A model generated the notes under the pieces. That model ran no database searches. It was given only the letters and a program-made list of their open reading frames with translations, and was not told the origin of the DNA. A DNA stretch of 64,000 bases. Source: Eremophila alpestris peregrina. Lineage: Eukaryota; Chordata; Aves; Passeriformes; Alaudidae. This document shows, piece by piece, positions 61,673-64,000 of the stretch (position 1 is the stretch's first letter; the number at the start of each line of letters is the position of its first letter). The DNA is taken from positions 1,465,054 through 1,529,053 of the forward strand of contig WMCF01000009.1 in the NCBI GenBank assembly GCA_009792885.1. The letters run 5' to 3'. Both the position numbers and the translations under genes were made by a program.

Positions 61673-62324
61673 TGTTGTGGTTTAACCCAAGCTGGCAACT
61701 AAACATCACACATCCCTCCCCCTTCCCAGTGGGATGGGGCAAAGACTCAAAAGAGTAAACGTGATGAAGCCCTTGGGTTGAGATAAAGACAGTTTAATGG
61801 GACAGAGTGAAAGCGAAGAACAATAATAATTATAATAATGATGATAATGATGATGATCATCATCGTACTATTATAATTATAATAGTAATTATAATAATAA
61901 TGATGGTGGTGATGATGATGATGATAGCAACAACAACAACAACATGGGAATAATTAGGTTATACAAAACAAGTCATGCACAGGGCTATTGCTCACCACCC
62001 ACAGACTGATGCCCAGCTAGTTCCTGAGCAGAGATCCCTGAGCAGCTTTCCCCCACAGTCTGTATGCTGAGCATGTTGTCATATGGTATGGAATATTCCT
62101 TTGGCCAGTTTGGGTTGGATATCCCAACTGTGTCCCCTTCCAAACTCTCGTCACCTCAGAGTGACAGAGTAGGAGAAGCTGAAAAGTCCTTGACTGAGTA
62201 CAAACACCACTTAGCAATGACTGCAACCATCAGTGTGTCATCAACATTATTTTCATACAGAATTCCAGACACTACACCAGCTACTAGGGAGAAAATTAAC
62301 TCTATCCCAGCCAAAACCAGAATG
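61673..62324 (-). mobile_element. Solo LTR of an avian endogenous retrovirus
   Basis: About 650 bases match, from memory, an LTR abundant in songbird genomes. The plus strand starts TGTTGTGGTTTAACCC and ends near AATTAACTCTATCCCAGCC then AAAACCAG at 62320. The retroviral sense is the minus strand: GGTTTTGGCTGGGATAGAG near its 5' end, a decayed TATA-box region (about 62055-62065), then the ACTGTCTTTATCTCAACCC block and GGTTAAACCACAACA at its 3' end. Other conserved blocks are TCATATGGTATGGAATATTCC (62077) and GAAAAGTCCTTGACTGAGTA (62179). The inner A/T-rich triplet tract is part of the family. No gag, pol or env is adjacent, so it is a solo LTR. Flanking pentamers (CTAGC and CTACT) do not match well, so no target-site duplication is confirmed. 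Confidence 0.85.
61820..61943. repeat. Compound trinucleotide repeat inside the LTR, with palindromes
   Basis: A mosaic of AAT, ATG/GAT and CAA triplets. It includes a perfect 16-base palindrome GATGATGATCATCATC (61849-61864) and, two bases on, a perfect 22-base palindrome (61866-61887, core CTATTATAATTATAATAG). Related LTRs carry an (AAT)n tract at this point, so this is a decayed, rearranged version of an element-borne microsatellite. Confidence 0.93.
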
Positions 62325-64000
62325 CTACTATTTCTTTGCGTTTTTTCAACATTACTAAATATATTGATATGTGAGACAATTAAAACAGAAACGCTTCCCT
62401 GTATGAGGCTTTGTATCTGGTAGTGCATGAGCTGTGAGCTCCCTCCTTCCCCATGAGGCTGCTTGGCTGCATTAAGGTTTTTCTTCTGACTCTCTTCTGT
62501 TAAAACATTCACTCCTGAAGAGCTATTCCAGTTGAAAAAACCTGAACAATGTTTGCCCCAGAAGCAGACAGGAATACAGACATTTCTCTTCAGTCCACAC
62601 TGGGAAAGCTGCAGGGCTTTCCAAGCCTTTTTCTGACCCAGCCTCTGTGAGTTTTACCACTTTGAGAGCCTGTAGCTCTTGAAGCTCTCACTCACTGATG
62701 ACAAAAGACATTTCATGGTCACCTGATAACCTTGTTTTTATATGTACATTGCTTTTAAGAGTGACTGACAGTTCAAACTCAATCCAACGTTTGTAACGGC
62801 AGCCTCTTATGATTACTCTAACCACTCTGTTAAATCCCAGGCTTTTCTTAAATCCTGGGAATTGACAGCAATCTAAATACATGAATATTAACCTCGGGTC
62901 ACTAGGGCTTAAGTTTTTGCAAATGCACAAGTCTTGCATTAATACATTGTTAATTTTACAGACAAATGGCAGCAAAACGTAATCTGATTGTTTTTCATTG
63001 TATTTATAATTCTTCTGGTTGGATATGGAACTTACACAGTAGAAAAAAATATCAATTATAACACTAGTTTTATTAATGCAAAGTGGGGCATCCCTATGTC
63101 CTAAAAAATATGGTGTCTTATGTATGGTAGGAATTTCTCTACAGAAATAATTAATTTTTTTTCTAAGAAGAAGTGGACACACTCTCTGTTGGAGTAACTC
63201 TGGTGGAGTCATATAATGAGGAAACTACTAAGATTTTTTTCTCTGAAGGTCATTATCCCCCCAGACCACAGAAATGCAATTTCAGATGCTCATTTCTTCT
63301 GTTGTGCCAAGAATGGGCAATGGTTTTGAACCACAGTGATCATGAGGTAAAATTTATGAGATACTCAGAACAGTCTTTAAAGCTCTGAAGTTCTCATTCT
63401 AGCTGTTTAGCAAGAAACATTTTCTATCTCTCAGGACAGGAATACAAAAAAGATTGAAGTAAACATTGCGGTTTTGATCTTAATGTCAAATTAATTGGAA
63501 AACTATTTTTCATTCCCTCACAGTTATCTAGTTGTGTAGACATGGAAGTTTTCAATGTGATATTGAATTTTATTTCCTCCTATAGTAAAATCTGTTTCTC
63601 AGTTATCTCAGCAAGGTCCAATTCTATGGGAAAGATTTGTGATCTGCATTGGTGACACAAACCAATGCTCTGTGGTGTTCATTTCTTGCTATCTACTAGC
63701 AAGACAATTAAGTTGCCCTGACAATACCCAGGTGCTTCTTTTCAGGAGCAGAAAATTGTATTCTTCCAGGAACTATTTAGTTTACCTTTCATCAAATGAG
63801 AAGGATTTTCACTTTAATTCTCTATTTTAAAATTCACACGGGATCTATCCTGCAAATGTCAGGTGCTTGATAACAAAGGCACATATTTACTCTGAAGCAA
63901 AAGAAGTTCATATTTTACATAAGACTTCGAATTTCAAGAAAACTGTGATTCCTCTTTGACTGAGCTGTAAGTCAACTAGTTAAAAGTGTTTATATTTGTA
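62325..64000. other. Non-coding AT-rich DNA to the window end
   Basis: No repeat family recognised after the LTR. A minus-strand frame of 174 codons at 62688-63212 is the longest in the window. Its peptide has a scattered, Cys/Lys/Ile-rich composition without a recognised motif, and I found no splice or promoter signals, so I regard it as probable chance. Confidence 0.5.

Noticed and set aside
62156..62512. 118-codon minus-strand frame with a hydrophobic middle
   Set aside because: Most of it lies inside the solo LTR, which is non-coding. The hydrophobic run comes from its AT-rich start.
1..64000. CRISPR array, operon, phage or plasmid features
   Set aside because: No regularly spaced direct repeats, no dense coding and no prokaryotic signals. 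The repeats are all of vertebrate type.

Overview
This window looks like vertebrate nuclear DNA from a bird, most likely a songbird (passerine). It has no operons, tight gene packing or ribosome binding sites. It does have many CR1-type LINE fragments in both orientations, two solo LTRs resembling passerine endogenous retrovirus LTRs as I remember them, CpG depletion, microsatellites, and long AT-rich stretches without sustained coding frames. The lineage call rests on recalled repeat families, not on a search. Nothing bacterial, phage or plasmid is visible, and no CRISPR array, tRNA or rRNA was recognised.

No complete protein-coding gene can be supported; the window is best read as intergenic or intronic DNA. 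The strongest coding candidates are two short minus-strand exon-like segments. One is a 79-codon open block ending in a stop, preceded by a good splice acceptor (6335-6571). The other is a 50-codon block encoding one strongly hydrophobic segment, followed by a GTGAGA splice donor (14875-15024). I recognise neither protein. They could be exons of one gene or of two, or chance. A CpG-dense open block at 12497-12650 is a weaker candidate.

Layout: 1-6334 unique DNA; 6335-6571 candidate terminal exon; 7833-8411 solo LTR (minus); 9961-10500 and 11568-11838 CR1 (minus); 14875-15024 candidate membrane exon; 16050-16965 longest young CR1 (plus); 20196-20425 A/C-rich tract with a G-quadruplex motif; 21224-21316 TTCC/CTCC repeat; 21881-22790 unidentified GC-rich segment; 23724-23757 TA repeat; 25353-34838 five CR1 ends; 35285-36660 ancient CR1-like LINE (minus); 39258-39905 two adjacent CR1 ends (minus); 44170-44565 CR1 (plus); 46937-47672 CR1 (minus); 50820-53340 second ancient LINE (minus); 59663-59692 TC repeat; 61673-62324 solo LTR (minus) carrying a decayed trinucleotide repeat with perfect palindromes.

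The repeats form an age series: two decayed LINE copies resembling families common in turtles and crocodilians, then avian CR1 fragments, then retroviral LTRs. All coding remnants in the repeats are broken and none looks able to move. I found no convincing new biological system. The items most worth checking are the two minus-strand exon candidates and the long ancient LINE relics.
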